The position numbers were made by a program, and so were the translations under genes. Positions 35,251 to 47,660 of a stretch of DNA of 64,000 nucleotides are shown one piece after another. The notes beneath the pieces are model-generated. The model was given only the letters and a program-made list of their open reading frames with translations. It searched no databases and had not been told where the DNA came from. Source of the DNA: Butyriboletus loyo (lineage: Eukaryota; Basidiomycota; Agaricomycetes; Boletales; Boletaceae); the NCBI GenBank assembly GCA_038093515.1, contig JBBPSI010000065.1, positions 1-64,000 on the forward strand, given 5' to 3'. Numbering within the stretch: the stretch's first letter is position 1; the number at the start of each line of letters is the position of its first letter.

Positions 35251-37071
35251 ATGATTCCTCCTGGCGAGCTCGTCTGGGTGTCCGTTCAACCACTCACCCG
35301 CTTGTACGATCTTACTACATTTTTCGCGGCCTGACTAATCACATTCCGTGAGATAGGTTTCTATGTGTTGCGGCCGGCTTTACCCTCACCAGAGCAGGGC
35401 TTCTAGAAGCCGTGGTAACTCGCGGCATTGGGCAAATAATACTCGTAAGTTGCGCTACTCGGAAAGACACATTGATTGAAAATGCTCAACGGACAAGAAT
35501 ATCACTACCCCGAGTCTCATGTTCTCCAGGATCGTTCCGGCCTTTAGTTCCTCCAACGTTCGTGTACTTGGTAAGACAGCGCTAAAATTGTGCTTTCCGA
35601 ATCGGAGCGGAACCCACCAAAATTCTACCCAGGTCCTCTCATCTTCGTCGCGCTGTTGTACAAAGCGATCGGCATCACGATATCGTGGATCATCAAGCAG
35701 CTTTTTTGGGTTCCACACCGCTTTCGATATGGAATCCTGGTTGCTGGTGGATGGGGAAATGTTGGCGACATTCGTGAGTCCGAGTGTATCATCCCACGTA
35801 CACCCTCCTCAACGATGCGGCCTCGACATGAACAGCAATAGCCGTCGTCATGAGCCTCATGGCTGCCGCTCCATTCAACGGTACATCGGATCAAAACTTG
35901 GCAGTGACCTACATGTCCATCTTCATCTTCATTTTCTTTGTATGTTTGCATCGAATTTCGTCTTATTCGACATCACTGACTATTATCCATAAGATCACAC
36001 TCTTTCCACTCGGAGGCGTCAATTTGGTGGCAATGGATTTCCAGGGACCGGACATTATTGACGAGGACGTACAACAGCAGTTGCAAACGAAACAAAAGTA
36101 TCTCGGTACAGCGATCGAGCGCATCGTTTTATCGTTCAAGGGGCTTTTCCCTTTGAGAAGACCTCAAGCTGAGAACAGTGACGATAACGAGAAGATAGCA
36201 ACTCCGACGCACCAACTATCGCAGCCGTCAATTGTGTCCCCCAGTTTACCCAATGACCCTATTTCGCCGGTTACGACGATCGTTCAACACGCCACGGAAG
36301 TAATTAAGCCAAAAGGCGAACCTACTGTTCCTCTCTACCGCCGTCTGGCTCGATTCGCATCAAGCTTCGTTCGAACGCTCATGATGCCTTGTTCCATCTC
36401 CATCATCTTGGCTTTCATCATATCTATCGTTCCCGTTCTCAAGGCTCTATTTGTCCCAGATGTTCCTGGGGTGAATATGTCAGCTGCACCGGACGGTCAA
36501 CCCCCGCTTGCGATCATATTGAACACGACGACGTTTATCGGGGGTGCTTCGGTTCCATTGGGACTAGTGGCTCTTGGCTCAGCGTTAGCGAGACTGGAAG
36601 TTCCTGGTGGACGTCTTCGTTCCCTTCCGCTTGGGGCTGTGGGTGCATTGGCCATGGGACGGGTTGTCGTCATGCCCATCCTTGGCGTACTCATTATCCA
36701 AGGATTAACTCAAATGGGGTTGTTAGACGCCAACGACAAGGTTCTACGGTTCGTATGCATGTACGTCAACTTCCTTCTGCGTTCCTCGTTACACAAATTC
36801 ATATCGATAATCTATCATCCACCCTATCAATGATGCAGCTTCATGTCGTGTTTACCCTCGGCGACGACTCAGGTAGGCGACTCTCGATTACAAGTGTCCT
36901 CGTCATCGGTCGTCCAACACGTCTTGTTTTCACTAGATTATGCTGACGCTAGTCTATTCTGGAACGGGCAATGCGCAACATCTGTCGGTGTTCCTCATTC
37001 CGCAGTATATTCTGATGTTCGTCACGATGACGGCGTTGACGGCGTACACGTTGCATCTACTCTTCGGTTAG
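35251..37071 (+). CDS. Auxin-efflux-carrier-type membrane transporter (ECM3-like), copy 2
   Basis: Same eight-exon structure as copy 1 and a complete frame: exon 1 35251..35303, acceptor GATAG before FLCVAAGFTLTRAGLLEA, NITTPSLMFSRIVPAF, GPLIFVALLYKAIGITI, WGNVGDIP, AAPFNGTSDQNLAVTY, the large central exon from about 35994, FMSCLPSATTQ, and the last exon ending ALTAYTLHLLFG. All splice sites are intact, so it is probably a functional gene, not a pseudogene. Differences from copy 1 are concentrated in exons 1-3 and 7-8; the central exon differs at only a handful of sites. The upstream TATATAA of copy 1 is missing, so expression may differ. Confidence 0.9.
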
Positions 37072-40000
37072 AGTGGTCTTCCATTCCCCCTGATTCTTCG
37101 TTCATATCGAAAAAGAAAAAGAAAAAAAAACGATTGTAATTGTTCCTAGAGATGACGTGCATCTTCGTAGAGAGGAGATCCGTGACTGCATTGTATGATA
37201 CGCAGACGCCAGAGCACGTGTATGCAGATGCCGACTGGTTTATGTAGACGAACCGATTGATGTGATATTATGAGTATTCCTGCACCGTGACGGGCGTTGT
37301 TTCATCCCGAATTCGTTGTCGCAAGCTCGGATTATACTGAACCGACCTGGGAACACCACTAACGACAAATACGAAAACGTGCGCGCTTGGGTTTGGACAT
37401 CGGAGAATTACTCCAAAGGGCGAATTTTCCGCAACGAAGTCCATTTTTGACATCGATGGATCCTGTCAACCTCGAGCTCCATCACAAAGCTTTTTTTTCG
37501 TTCCACAAGGTCATCGAACTCGAGTCTGTGGAGTGTTCACACGCTAGTTCGTTCACTGGCAGTGCATGGCATTTATCTGCAGTGTGCATCGTCCTCGGAA
37601 CGTCATGATCACGGCATGAATTCCCAGCTGGCATGGACGCATGGACGCATTCTGAAGCCTATTCTTCCCATGCCCAGGCCGCCTTGTCGTGCGTCCGACG
37701 AGATTCCACAGGCCCAGCCATGAACTGCACGGTGTCCCTCCGTTCCGGTGAGTGTGAACAGGGATCAAACGACAGCCCGAGGGACGCCAGAGTCGGTATT
37801 GTATTGTTCGAGATACATCGAGTGGAAAAAGACCCGGTCCGCCCCCAGGCCTGTGCATGTATGTAGTTGGTGGAGTGAGTAACACGGGTCGATCTTCGTT
37901 TGGATCGGGACTGAGATCGACGTCGTTCGACTTACCAGTCGCTCTCACCTATCTATCCCCTCGAGTCGTGGATGGGAGAAGCTGCTCAGAACGCATTCGA
38001 AGGCGTGTACTGGAGGACGCCGCAGGTCTGTTCAACTCCAAGCGTCGCATGGCACGCAAAACACGAGCGTGAGATCGTACGGAAATATCGGATCCTGCAA
38101 GTCATCTGCCCCGTATGAGCATGCGGGGACAAACCTAGATAAAAGCGAGATCCGTCGGTTTATTTTATGAGATTCGAAGCGCAATGAATAAACGAGGGAA
38201 TGGAAAACAACCCGATGGGCGTGGAAATAAGAAGCACTGGGAAAATGGGGGTAAAATTAGCCCGTGAAAGTCGTCAATATTGAACAAGAAACAGTATTCG
38301 ATGACGGGTACCAGCTCATTCCGTGCAATGATGGTGTATAGTACCTACCAACTAATGTCGTAGGGCTGGGAATAGGTGACACGGGAATAAACTGTCGGCC
38401 GAAACACTTGGATCCCAATATCCTAGTACGCCTGGGATCGAGGCGCACACGGTCAGAGAAATAGTGACCATGCGACATACCCCACAAAGATTGGCAACGT
38501 CATTTTCCCCGGCCTAGTTTTGGTCGGTAACTTTCCACGGTGCCGAGGTGCAACGTTTCGGCCTGAACCTGCTAGTCCAAAAGCAGAGCAAGGCCCGTTT
38601 CACTGATAAGTTGAATGACGGCAACGACGGTAGGCTAATGCATTTCGCACATGCGGTGGGATGCAGGCGGACGGAGCCCAAGTCGAAAATCGAACAAATG
38701 GAGTTGGAGAAGCTTCGGTATCCGATGCATGCCCCCTCCAGCCTATCTGCGAAGACATGTTTGTTATGTCAAGCCACTCGGAAGTGCTGTGGCGATTGAT
38801 GAAAATGGAAGTCTTTCCTACGCTCTGACGAGAAGGAAAGTTTGCGCGTCCTTCGCTACTTACATAGCCATCGGGAAAATAGCTCTAGACCATTTGAGTA
38901 GCTGCTTCGCCCCATAAACAGACAGCATCATGGGCCTCACAGTGTAAGGAAGCACGACGTGACATACACAGCCCGGCTGTAGTCGAACTTCAGTCAGAGA
39001 AATGAAATTGGCCGAGAACAGCTCAGAACAGCTCAGACGCTTCTACAGGTTCTCAGCTGGTAGCCGACAGTAGCCGACAAGTTTTGCTCGCTGATATGAG
39101 TGACTGATCGCCATAAGACCTTTACTGTTAGATATTGACTAACGGGCAATATTCTAGGAACTGGATTCCATAAAGATGAACCATAGCCACCTGGATGTAT
39201 CCTACCATTCTCAAGCTGAGGGCTTTAGCCGACCCTGGGCCTGACGGGTGAATTGACTCTTCTCCCTAACTCTTTCGCGAGTCATGAGAGTATCCGCCAT
39301 CCGAGAAGAAAAAAGAAGGGAATGTGACAATTGTTCTTTGTATATAAAGGGCTAGTGCCGCCGACGGCGGTAACCTTAACATGTATTTCCGGTTTGACGA
39401 CATGCTGCCTCGATCAACAACTGCGGCTGACTACCTGTCGCGGCTTGTGCGGTCGTGCTGGGCATCACTTTGTCTTGAGCGCATCTCTGAGTTATTCTTG
39501 GGGACGAGTCTCGAGCGTTGATAAATGGGCGTATGCCAAGTGCGGTCGGGATCATGTACTTGGTCATGCATCAGTAAAACAGTTCCTGGTTTCCGATGCT
39601 AACCGAGTGTAGCCGAGTGCTACAGACTGCTAGCCGTTGGTTCCGACCAATAACCGTTTCACTGATGCTGGTGCACGAAGCTTGCCGTCTCGGTTAAAGT
39701 GGCTCGGATGCAGCGAAGAGGGTTTAAATCGGTTGTACGTTGCTAATTACGGATTTTAGAATTCGTGTACGTGATATGCAAGGATGTCCACTACACAAAG
39801 CAGATAGGTTGAAGTGCTCACTTCAGTGGTACATATAGCTATGGGCCGAGATGCGATCGCACTTGAATCCGGCAAATCCAGGCTATGACGGGCAAGCTAA
39901 CTAGTAAAGAATCCGCCGGATGAAACAACAGTCGAAGCGGTAACAATGAAAGAACACCCCAATAATACATGAAACACACTCATGAAGGCTGTTCGTGTCT

Positions 40001-40324
40001 GGTCCGTTTTAGTACGTTCAATCCGGATCCGTTTGTAGTCTTGTCCGGATCAAGTCTAGAGTTATCAACCTATCCTGATATTCGTCCAGCTCAAAAGTCG
40101 GCCAGACTTGACGAGTTTAAATTTGGTTGCGTTACCTAAAGTTACTTTTGGGGGTTGCCTCGTATCGAATTGCTGTGCCGCATGTCAGCATTCACTTTCG
40201 CGTTATTCTCTTCGGCAGCATTTATGTCTGGACGGATAAAAGGGTTCCACACGCCATTTTATCCCCTTCATTTCGTGTCTCTTCTCTCCCTCCAAGTATA
40301 CCCTCGATTACCCCCAACACCACC
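37072..40324. other. Gene-poor stretch with no supported coding gene
   Basis: The first 190 bp resemble the 3' flank of ECM3-like copy 1. The rest has only short, overlapping frames without domains. 38985-39110 holds a dispersed repeat described separately. 39040-39660 contains several AGCCGA/TAGCCGACA words, suggesting decayed repeats. Confidence 0.4.
38985..39110 (+). repeat. Short dispersed repeat, inverted copy at 48950-49080
   Basis: CAGAGAAATGAAA, GCCGAGAAC, TTCTCAGCTGGTAGCCGACA and GACAAGT occur here in order, and as reverse complements in order at 48950-49080. The pair is about 100-125 bp long with gaps. Confidence 0.7.
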
Positions 40325-41279
40325 ATGTCTGACGTCGAGAAAGCACGAACTTCTCACACTTCTCAACCCCAACTTGACACCAACTATGCCCCACCAGCCA
40401 ACTTTGCGTCACGCCCAACCAAGATTGCCAACCCTGGTGCTCTGTACGTCCTGTCCATCCTTGCATACCTTTTTGTACTCATCCCACCTCAGTGGTCTGT
40501 TCTCCTTCGCATCAACCACGTTCATTCTTTCCATGTACAATGTAAATGCGAGAAATATCCATACTCCCAACGTTGTTGTTGGCATGGCCTGCTTCTCTGG
40601 CGGCCTAGCCCAGTTCCTCGCGGGTATGTGGGAGTTCCCCCGCGGCAACATCTTTGGAGCTACAGGTGCGTTTCAATTTCACTGTTCTGGCAATTTCCAT
40701 CGCCACTCCATCATCCCCCCTCCATCGTGAGATTACTCCCCTTGATTCAGTCATATGACACGTGCATAATATGTCACGGTTCTTTGTCTGATTATCCGTT
40801 GTTGCTATTTTCATATTTGGCTAACGGTCGTCCAGCGTTCACTTCTTACGGCGCCTTCTGGATGTCATACGCCACCATCTTGATTCCCGGAAGCGGTGTT
40901 GTCTCGGCGTATACCTCTGCGGATGAGTTTTCGCAAGCAATCGGCATCTACCTGATCACATGGTTTATCCTGACATTTATGTTCCTGTAAGTCTTTACTG
41001 ATTTGTTTGGAAAACGTGGCCCTGAAGCGTTTTTCCAGCCTCGGTGCCCTTCGTCGTAACCTTGCCTTGGTCGCGTTGCTCTTCTTCCTCTGTATCACCT
41101 TCCTTCTCCTTGCGGTTGGTGCATGGAATGGTTCGGTCGCAGTGAACAAGGCCGGTGGTGGGTTTGGTATTCTGACGGCCTGGATCGCATACTATTGCGC
41201 TCTCAGTGACCTGCTCGTCAAGGACGAGAGCTGGTTCACCCTCCCTTTGGGAGTTATCAAGCAGGCACGCGCGGACTAG
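40325..41279 (+). CDS. GPR1/FUN34/YaaH family transporter (acetate-type)
   Basis: Four exons (40325..40443, 40493..40665, 40836..40986, 41039..41279) encode 227 residues. About 50 hydrophilic residues are followed by six helices: GLFSFASTTFILSMYNV after the IANPGAL motif (the family NPG signature), GMACFSGGLAQFLAGMWEF, AFTSYGAFWMSYATILIPG, IGIYLITWFILTFMFLLGALRRN, LALVALLFFLCITFLLLAVG and GFGILTAWIAYYCALSDLL. The yeast relatives Ady2/Ato proteins move acetate or ammonium across the plasma membrane; the substrate here is inferred from the family only. Intron 2 is long for this window (170 nt). Confidence 0.94.
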
Positions 41280-42473
41280 ATATATTAGTTTCCGTGCGAT
41301 GGGAATTTTTTTTTACGGTTTTGATACTCAGTTGGATGGTGTCCTGTTGGAGTCACCATTCATCTACTCTCGCCCGTATTTATGTAGTTTCCATTCAAAA
41401 CGCGTTACCGGTATCCACTCCGCGATTCCCATCATTTTGACATCTTGTTCATTTCTTGGTCGTGTCTCGATGGAGAAGTTACAGTCGCTCTTCATTTCTT
41501 GAATGACGTTTCTGGTTGCTAAGCATGGCTGTGTGCGTTCCAGTCAGATGTTCTACAGTGAGAACTCCATTAATACTGTCTCGGAGATATCATTTGAGGT
41601 GATCACACGGAAACGGTCGCATCTGCCCAGGTGTCGAATCGAGCACAACATGATATGAAAGTCTTTGATTATCCCGAGTGATGTAGCGCGGGAAGCAGTC
41701 AGCAAATTTCTCCGGGGCCCCACACCGGAAACCAAAAAGGGTTGTGTTGTGTATAGCGTGTCTGATCGAAAAGAACCTGATTTCACTCTCGTAGAAATGG
41801 ACGAGCGGACATGGTCACATCGGTAGAAGTTAACCCTTGACGGCAGGTGGAGACGATGTATGAAAAGATTTCTAGCAGAGGTTCGTAACGCCCAGTCAAT
41901 GTATTTGGTCCGAGCTCCTGGCAGATGGAATCTCTGGACAGAAAATGAGGTGATCATTGCGCCTTGAATCGGCGGGCGAGGTCCAGTGTGAACGGTAGAT
42001 GGAGCTAGGACATATCCAGACGGAACGTCACACAGCTCAGCGGGACCTTCCGCGGTGTCCGCAGCTATAAGTAGCCACTGCACGATTATTCGGCCGAGTG
42101 CAGGTTCTCACCGACGGCGTCCAACGCCAACGTTCATCGATGGCACGGATTTTACTTGGAATTAGCCCGCGATCGACCGTGGGTTGGGGAACGTACGATT
42201 ACATACCTGAGCGGGCGATGTACGCCCACGATCTTCGCGAACACAAGGAACCGTCGGTGCCCTGGTGTCTTTCTAGAACACTCCACTTGCATGGAATCAC
42301 TATGAAAGCAACGTACGGCGGCCAACTCGAAGCTAGCAAAGGGTTGCCTTCTGCTGAATGGGACAATGGCGACCGGCACAGACCGAAACTCCGCTTGGTC
42401 TTCCTTTTGTGTGGGCTTGTGCTGATTGTGCGGGCTAGATCCGTTCGAGTGTATCATTTTTTTTGTCGCCATC
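41280..42473. other. Intergenic region with no supported gene
   Basis: Frames at 41553-42083 (-) and 42098-42595 (+) have no recognisable domain; the latter runs into the NAP1 first exon in another frame. Confidence 0.4.
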
Positions 42474-43962
42474 ATGTCTTCCAACCTGCCCATCGCTCAT
42501 GGAGATATTACCGCACCGACACCACAGAACACCCCATTGAATCAAGCACCGATTGCACAGGGCTTGTCGCGTCCCACCGTCCCCGACATCTCTGAAGATA
42601 ACGAGCAGGAAGAGGATGGCGAAGGTGCCCTCCCTCCCGGTGCCCAGTCTGCAATGCTCGGATTGGTTCAAAATCGTCTCTCTGATCTCGTCGGAAAGAG
42701 CTCTGGATATATCGAAAGTCTACCAGCCGACGTCAAAAAGAGCATCGAGGCCTTGAAAGGGGTTCAGGTCAAGCAAAATGAACTACAGAATCAGTATAAA
42801 CGCGAGTGCTTGGAGCTCGAAAAGAAAGTACGCGATCGATCCTTTTTTCTTGTAATCTCTCCTTGTATGCGTGATCGAATCGCTCATTTGTCTCGTCCCG
42901 TTCGTCAGTACCTCGAGCTTCAAAAGCCCCTTTATGAGCGACGAAATGCGATCATCTCTGGCTCATCGGCGCCCACGGCGGACGAGATCGATGCTGGTGT
43001 TCAGGCATCGCTCAAGGACGATCCGACCTATACGCCACTTGCAAAGGATCCTCCCACTGGCCCTGCCGCAATCCCAGAGTTCTGGCTCACAGCCCTGCGA
43101 AATCACGTTGGCATTTCAGATCTCATCACGGAACGCGACGCGGGTGCTCTCAAACACCTCATCGATATCCGTCTCTCTTACTTATCCAACGACGAACCCA
43201 AGCCCGGTTTCAAGATCAGCTTCCATTTCAGCCCAAACGAATTCTTTGAGAATCAAGCTTTGGAAAAGACGTATCTCTATCAGGAGGAAGTGGGATACGC
43301 TGGCGATTTTGTCTATGACCGTGCGATCGGTACCGAAATCAAGTGGAAGGAGGACAAAGACTTGACCAAGGAGTTCGAGATCAAAAAGCAGCGGAATAAA
43401 AGTCGGGTTCTCTCTCCAGCCAAATACAGCAGCATGCTAATGTTCTAACCGATCAGACACTAACCGAACCCGCTTGGTGCGCAAAGCAAAACCGACCGAC
43501 TCCTTCTTCAACTTCTTTTCTCCTCCCGCTACTCCCTCGGACGACGAGGACATCGAGGAGGAAGATCTGGAGGAACTCGAGGAAAAACTGGAGATGGATT
43601 ACCAGATCGGTGAAGATCTGAAGGAAAAGGTGATGGTGTCGCGTTTGTCCTCCCGCCTCAGAGCTCATACAACACAGGTCATCCCTCGTGCCATTGACTA
43701 TTTCACTGGCAAAGCTCTCGAGTACGATATGTTGGATGACGAAGACGATTTCGACGAGCTTGATGAGGATGACGACGACCAATTCGATGACGATGTATGA
43801 TTCTCTAGCCCGTGCAATGTTTGACCCGCAGACCTTAGCTCCGCATTCTTCCAGGACTCTGACTCTGACAACGAGCCTCCTGCAAGAAGGCGTGGACCTC
43901 CCAAGGGTCGTGGGGGCTCCGGCGCAGGCACTGTGAACCCTGAAGAATGCAAAAACCAGTAG
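42474..43962 (+). CDS. NAP1: Nucleosome assembly protein NAP1
   Basis: Five exons (42474..42827, 42909..43401, 43457..43629, 43678..43794, 43855..43962) give 414 residues, matching the family. Landmarks: a dimerisation helix ([22 protein letters not shown]), then [73 protein letters not shown], and [15 protein letters not shown], followed by a long Asp/Glu tail and a Gly/Arg end. NAP1 is a histone chaperone for H2A-H2B that shuttles between cytoplasm and nucleus. Intron 3 (48 nt, 43630..43677) keeps the frame and has no stop, so retention would add 16 residues before VIPRAIDY; the spliced form matches the family. Confidence 0.95.
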
Positions 43963-44009
43963 ATGGTGGTTCAGTCTGTTTTGCTAGCCACAATACCATT
44001 CTTTCGACT

Positions 44010-44041
44010 TGTGTGCGTGTGTGTGTGTGTGCGTGTGTGTA
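44010..44041. repeat. (TG)n microsatellite
   Basis: About 15 TG units with two GTGC interruptions, just downstream of NAP1. Confidence 0.85.
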
Positions 44042-44334
44042 ATATTGGTCTCTTTGTTCAAGTAAACGCCATCCTTGTACTGCCTCGCTTCTACTTGCAC
44101 GAGAACAGGTCTCTCCTGTTTTTTTTCTCTTTGCTGCATCATGTCGTTCTCGTTTCATTATCATCATTCTTTCCTTCCACCGTGTTTGTGACCGCGTTGC
44201 TTCATCCATCTGCTTGTGTATGCTCTATACTTTTTGCTTGACTTGTCAAAGTATTTAGCTTTAATGGGTTTCGATCGGTACGACCGTAGCATGCCTTTCG
44301 GTATGTGGTATGTGTGTGCGTGGCGTGCAAGCGA

Positions 44335-45240
44335 CTAGTCGACGACGGATTCGAAGTCAGCCTTTTGCTTAATGATCGTCGGGGTGACCGTTGCGTTTGA
44401 ACCGCGTGTAAACTCGACATTTGTCGTGTTCATTGCCATCGGGTCGCTTTGTGACCTACATACGAATTCAGACATGATGGGTGCTCGACTAACTGGCCTA
44501 CTGTGCCTAGGCGGGCGTAACGGCGATGAGAAGACAAGGCGAAGGACTTCCACTACAGCCGCCATTGGGTACGCCACCTGGGAAGGGTCGAGCAGTGTGT
44601 CGAATCAGGTCACACAGGAGGCGTTCCATCTCACACCTCCTCCCCTCCTCATCACAACCACCATCATCCCGACATTTGTGAGCGAGCGATTTACAAGACC
44701 AGCAAGGATTTCTGCCAGAATCGCTTCCGACGCCGCAAATGCTATTACCAGCGTTAGCGTCCGTTTTCCCTCGTCTCGTCGGATTCACGAAAGGAAAGGA
44801 GACGGACTTGTGTGTGTGAACACCCGAAGGAAGGAATTTCCAGGTCTGACTGGGGATGTCGGTGACCCCGGATTCTTCGAGCCAAAGCGTGCCGTCCTCC
44901 CTTTGCTTGACGGATCGTCCGTCGATCGAGATGGTGTATTGGTCGGAAACCCCATCGACGTTGACCAGCGTAAACTGCAACGTCAAGAAAGCATCAGCAC
45001 GGAGACGGTCTGGACTGATCCAACAAAGAAACCGTACGATCGGTAGGGATTCAACATTCCCCTGAAGAATGCTGATCGCGTCTGGATTGTCCTCATGACG
45101 CCCAACGTGACATGTTTCAGTCCCGATCGTGATGCTGAGGGTGTAGTTTCCAGACGGAAAAATAGGAGGCATTTCTTTTTGGTGAGGTGACCGTGTTTTT
45201 TGGACTGGGATGATGGAGAGGGGAGAAATCTCTGGAGGGA
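44335..45240 (-). CDS. Unrecognised minus-strand gene, approximate limits
   Basis: Long minus-strand frames at 44507-45172 and 44335-44577 look spliced: a first part (about 45170-44850) reads like a beta-rich domain (NYTLSITIG, TLQFTLVNVDGVSDQYTISIDG, GTLWLEESGV). Next comes a hydrophobic segment (about 44740-44700; IAFAASEAILAEILAGL), then a final exon read from a CCCAG acceptor near 44590, running VAYPMAAVVEVLRL ... IIKQKADFESVVD. The hydrophobic run may be a single transmembrane helix. I do not recognise the family, the first exon is not fixed, and internal splice sites are guesses. Part of the gene has a decayed copy at 47330-47660. Confidence 0.5.
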
Positions 45241-46149
45241 GAACAAAGAATGGACGTACGTGTCACTGTTTATACGGGGACGGTCGGACCTCGTTATCTA
45301 GCCCTATCACCTCGAGTTACTTCTGTCGACTGCGATCTTTCACCTAAGCGCCCAGACCACATGCACCTGATTCTTACCTCTCATCGCCCCGTTTTTCATT
45401 CGTCGATAAGGCCTGAAATGAAAGTCGCGACCCCGGCCGTAGTCTGGTGAGTGAACGTGACCAACCTGACCGTTGAGATCCGTCGAGAGCGCCTTGTCGT
45501 TTCTGAGTCGACTCGGTGAGTGGTAACGCTGACCCTCGGATCAACGAGCTCACGATTGCAGAATGACCACCTTCGTTCTGCGTCAGTGAGACGAAGAGAC
45601 TGGTTACAATCATCTCACCCCCCTCGGGAGACTTAGCAGGACCCCCTGAGTGGATGTCATGTGTGGAACTCGAAGCGCCCGTCTGCCTCGAGGCCTACGC
45701 AATTCCATCAACCCTTGACAACGCGTGGTGAAATTGAGCTGTCGATAGACAATTATATTGGTCACCCGATCAGGTGTCGACTGTACCTCTGTATGTGTAC
45801 TATGATGTCGGAATTGCCTTGTGGAACCTACATGCCAGTGGCCTTTGCAGAGAGCAGCAGACCGTATCCGCGTGTCTGCGAGCTTCTCGATCACTCTTGA
45901 GCGCCTTTTTGTGCGCGCAGTCAGGCTGAAAGTGTAATCAAGCTTTCGCGTTGAATCTACTTGCGTTTGAGAATCGTGCGCACGATGCGAGAAGGAAGAG
46001 GAGTATTGCGAAACAGTGCCCGGTTCAGGGATTTGCTACCAGATCCCAAAGGAAAGCCAGCTCACGTTTACGTTCGTATCCGCACAAAGATAGCAAATCC
46101 ATGCTTCAGACGTACCGTCAGACTTTTAGAGTTTCAAATATACGACCAT
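45241..46149. other. Region with no supported gene
   Basis: Short frames only. About 46075-46110 shares TATCCGCAC.AAGATAG....ATCCATGCTT with 47605-47640, a further sign of shared repeat material. Confidence 0.35.
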
Positions 46150-46810
46150 CGACGGATTGCTTGTAAGGTTTGAGGATTATTGTACGTGCGCGCTCCGAGT
46201 CGGTGTCCTTGCTAACGTAAAAAGGTAGCAGTTGGGACATCCGTGCGTGTGTGTGCTTCGAACGAATGCGGTCGACCGGGTTTCCATAGATCAGGGAACT
46301 TGCCGGCATGCGAGATTGGCGAGGTTGCCCAGTCACGTCGAGAGACGGTCCGTTGTTGACCAATGACCAGCCCGCAGGTCGTCGCTTCACGTGTATGTGG
46401 AGTGCCATCGGACGATAACGGCTGGAATGCGCCACAATTCCTGCGTGGGCGTACTAGTCTGGATCGCTCGTTCGCAGGCTTTCTTTTTACACAGAACGTC
46501 CACCTTGAAGCGATGTCGGTCTGGATTCTTGCTCTGCATTGTGGCGAGTCCGGAAACTCCGCATGATTTACAACGCGAGGCAGTCCCCTGGCAGACGTGC
46601 GGTCGTATTAGTTACCCAGCTCCGTCGTCGGCCCATCTGGACATGTCAACATGTTTGGAGACGGGTTCCTCCTAATAGAATGAAACCATCCACCAGTTGA
46701 CCCCCCGCAAGGATATAGAGACGTTTTTTTTGAAGTACTATGGTTAGCAACAACATGGGGGTCAGGTCTCGAATAGGAAGGTACTGGCGTATCATTGGGA
46801 CCAGGTTGTT
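46150..46810 (-). repeat. Dispersed repeat, copy B (inverted relative to copy A)
   Basis: Reverse-complement partner of 30485-31085. The match begins near AGACCTGACC (right end, about 46770) and ends near the GTCGGTGTCC word at about 46200. It is separated from copy A by about 15 kb. Confidence 0.8.
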
Positions 46811-47329
46811 CTAGCGATGCCACGGAGATTTGCAGAGGTTTCCCGACGACTTGGCAACAAGACAAGGTCGTGTGGATATTCAACTGATATCAGTGCATTA
46901 GATGGGGTACAAACCAAAAATGACATTTATTCTCACAAGAAAAACATACATTTACGGTAATTATGTCACGAACGATACTGCATGACTGCCATGATTAGGT
47001 TCGGTTCGAGTGGCTGGCGACCATGTGACGAACCCAAGGTCGAAACGGTACAATAAACGCAGAACGAACGGCTTCTAACCAGGGCACGATACGAACTTGC
47101 GAACGTCCGATTATCGATATACCTCCGGTCTGTACTTTCCTCGCGCCCCTTTTTTTTTGGATGCCTCGCCATATATGATCACTGAATGGCCTCGGACTCG
47201 GAGCTGTCAAGTTGACAGATAACAGCAGTGTGAATAATTCACTCGTCCGAGACGACAGAAACGGTGTAAAAGACCAAAGTAAAACGACAGCATCGCTCGG
47301 ATCCTTGTCCTATTCAGAGCGCGTCGTGG
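46811..47329. other. Region with no supported gene
   Basis: Two overlapping minus frames near 46966-47210 have no recognisable content. Confidence 0.35.
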
Positions 47330-47660
47330 ACAGGTGCTCAACTGACTGGCCTACCTAGGCAGTATTAACGGTGAAGGACAAACAGGGTGAAGGACATCCA
47401 CTACAGCCGTCAACGGGTACGTTATCGGAGAGTCCGACAGTGGGTTGGGTTGGGTTACACGGGCAGCCTGCCACCTTACACCTACCTATTCCCATCCACA
47501 TCCGAATATTTACAACCAACAGGACATCTGTGCACGAGGGCGCTGGGAGAATGGTCCTAGAGCGCAGCGATGTAGAGCCCATCAGTCAGAGAACACGTTA
47601 CATTGTATCCGCACGAAGATAGTATATCCATGCTTGGGATGGAAAGGAATCGGCGCACAT
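47330..47660 (-). pseudogene. Decayed partial copy of the gene at 44335-45240
   Basis: In the same orientation as 44500-44740: CTGGCCTAC, CCTAGGC, TTAACGGTGAAGGACAA, GAAGGACATCCACTACAGCCG, GGGTACG and the following GTTACAC/CACCTTACACCTACC words line up with the intact DNA, with indels. The protein patch GCSGCPSPCL corresponds to GCSGSPSPCL. The frame is broken. Confidence 0.65.

Larger units (their letters stand above)
34155..37265 (+). repeat. Segmental duplication, unit B
   Basis: Partner of 24885-27890. Homology is weak and gapped over the permease relic and spacer. About 350 bp (roughly 34770-35130) have no counterpart in unit A. Homology becomes near-perfect from about 35650 to 36760 and weakens again after that. 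Confidence 0.85.

Noticed and set aside
47445..47465. Three TTGGGT units resembling a telomere-like repeat
   Set aside because: Only three imperfect units inside a decayed gene copy, far from any contig end, and not the usual fungal telomere unit.
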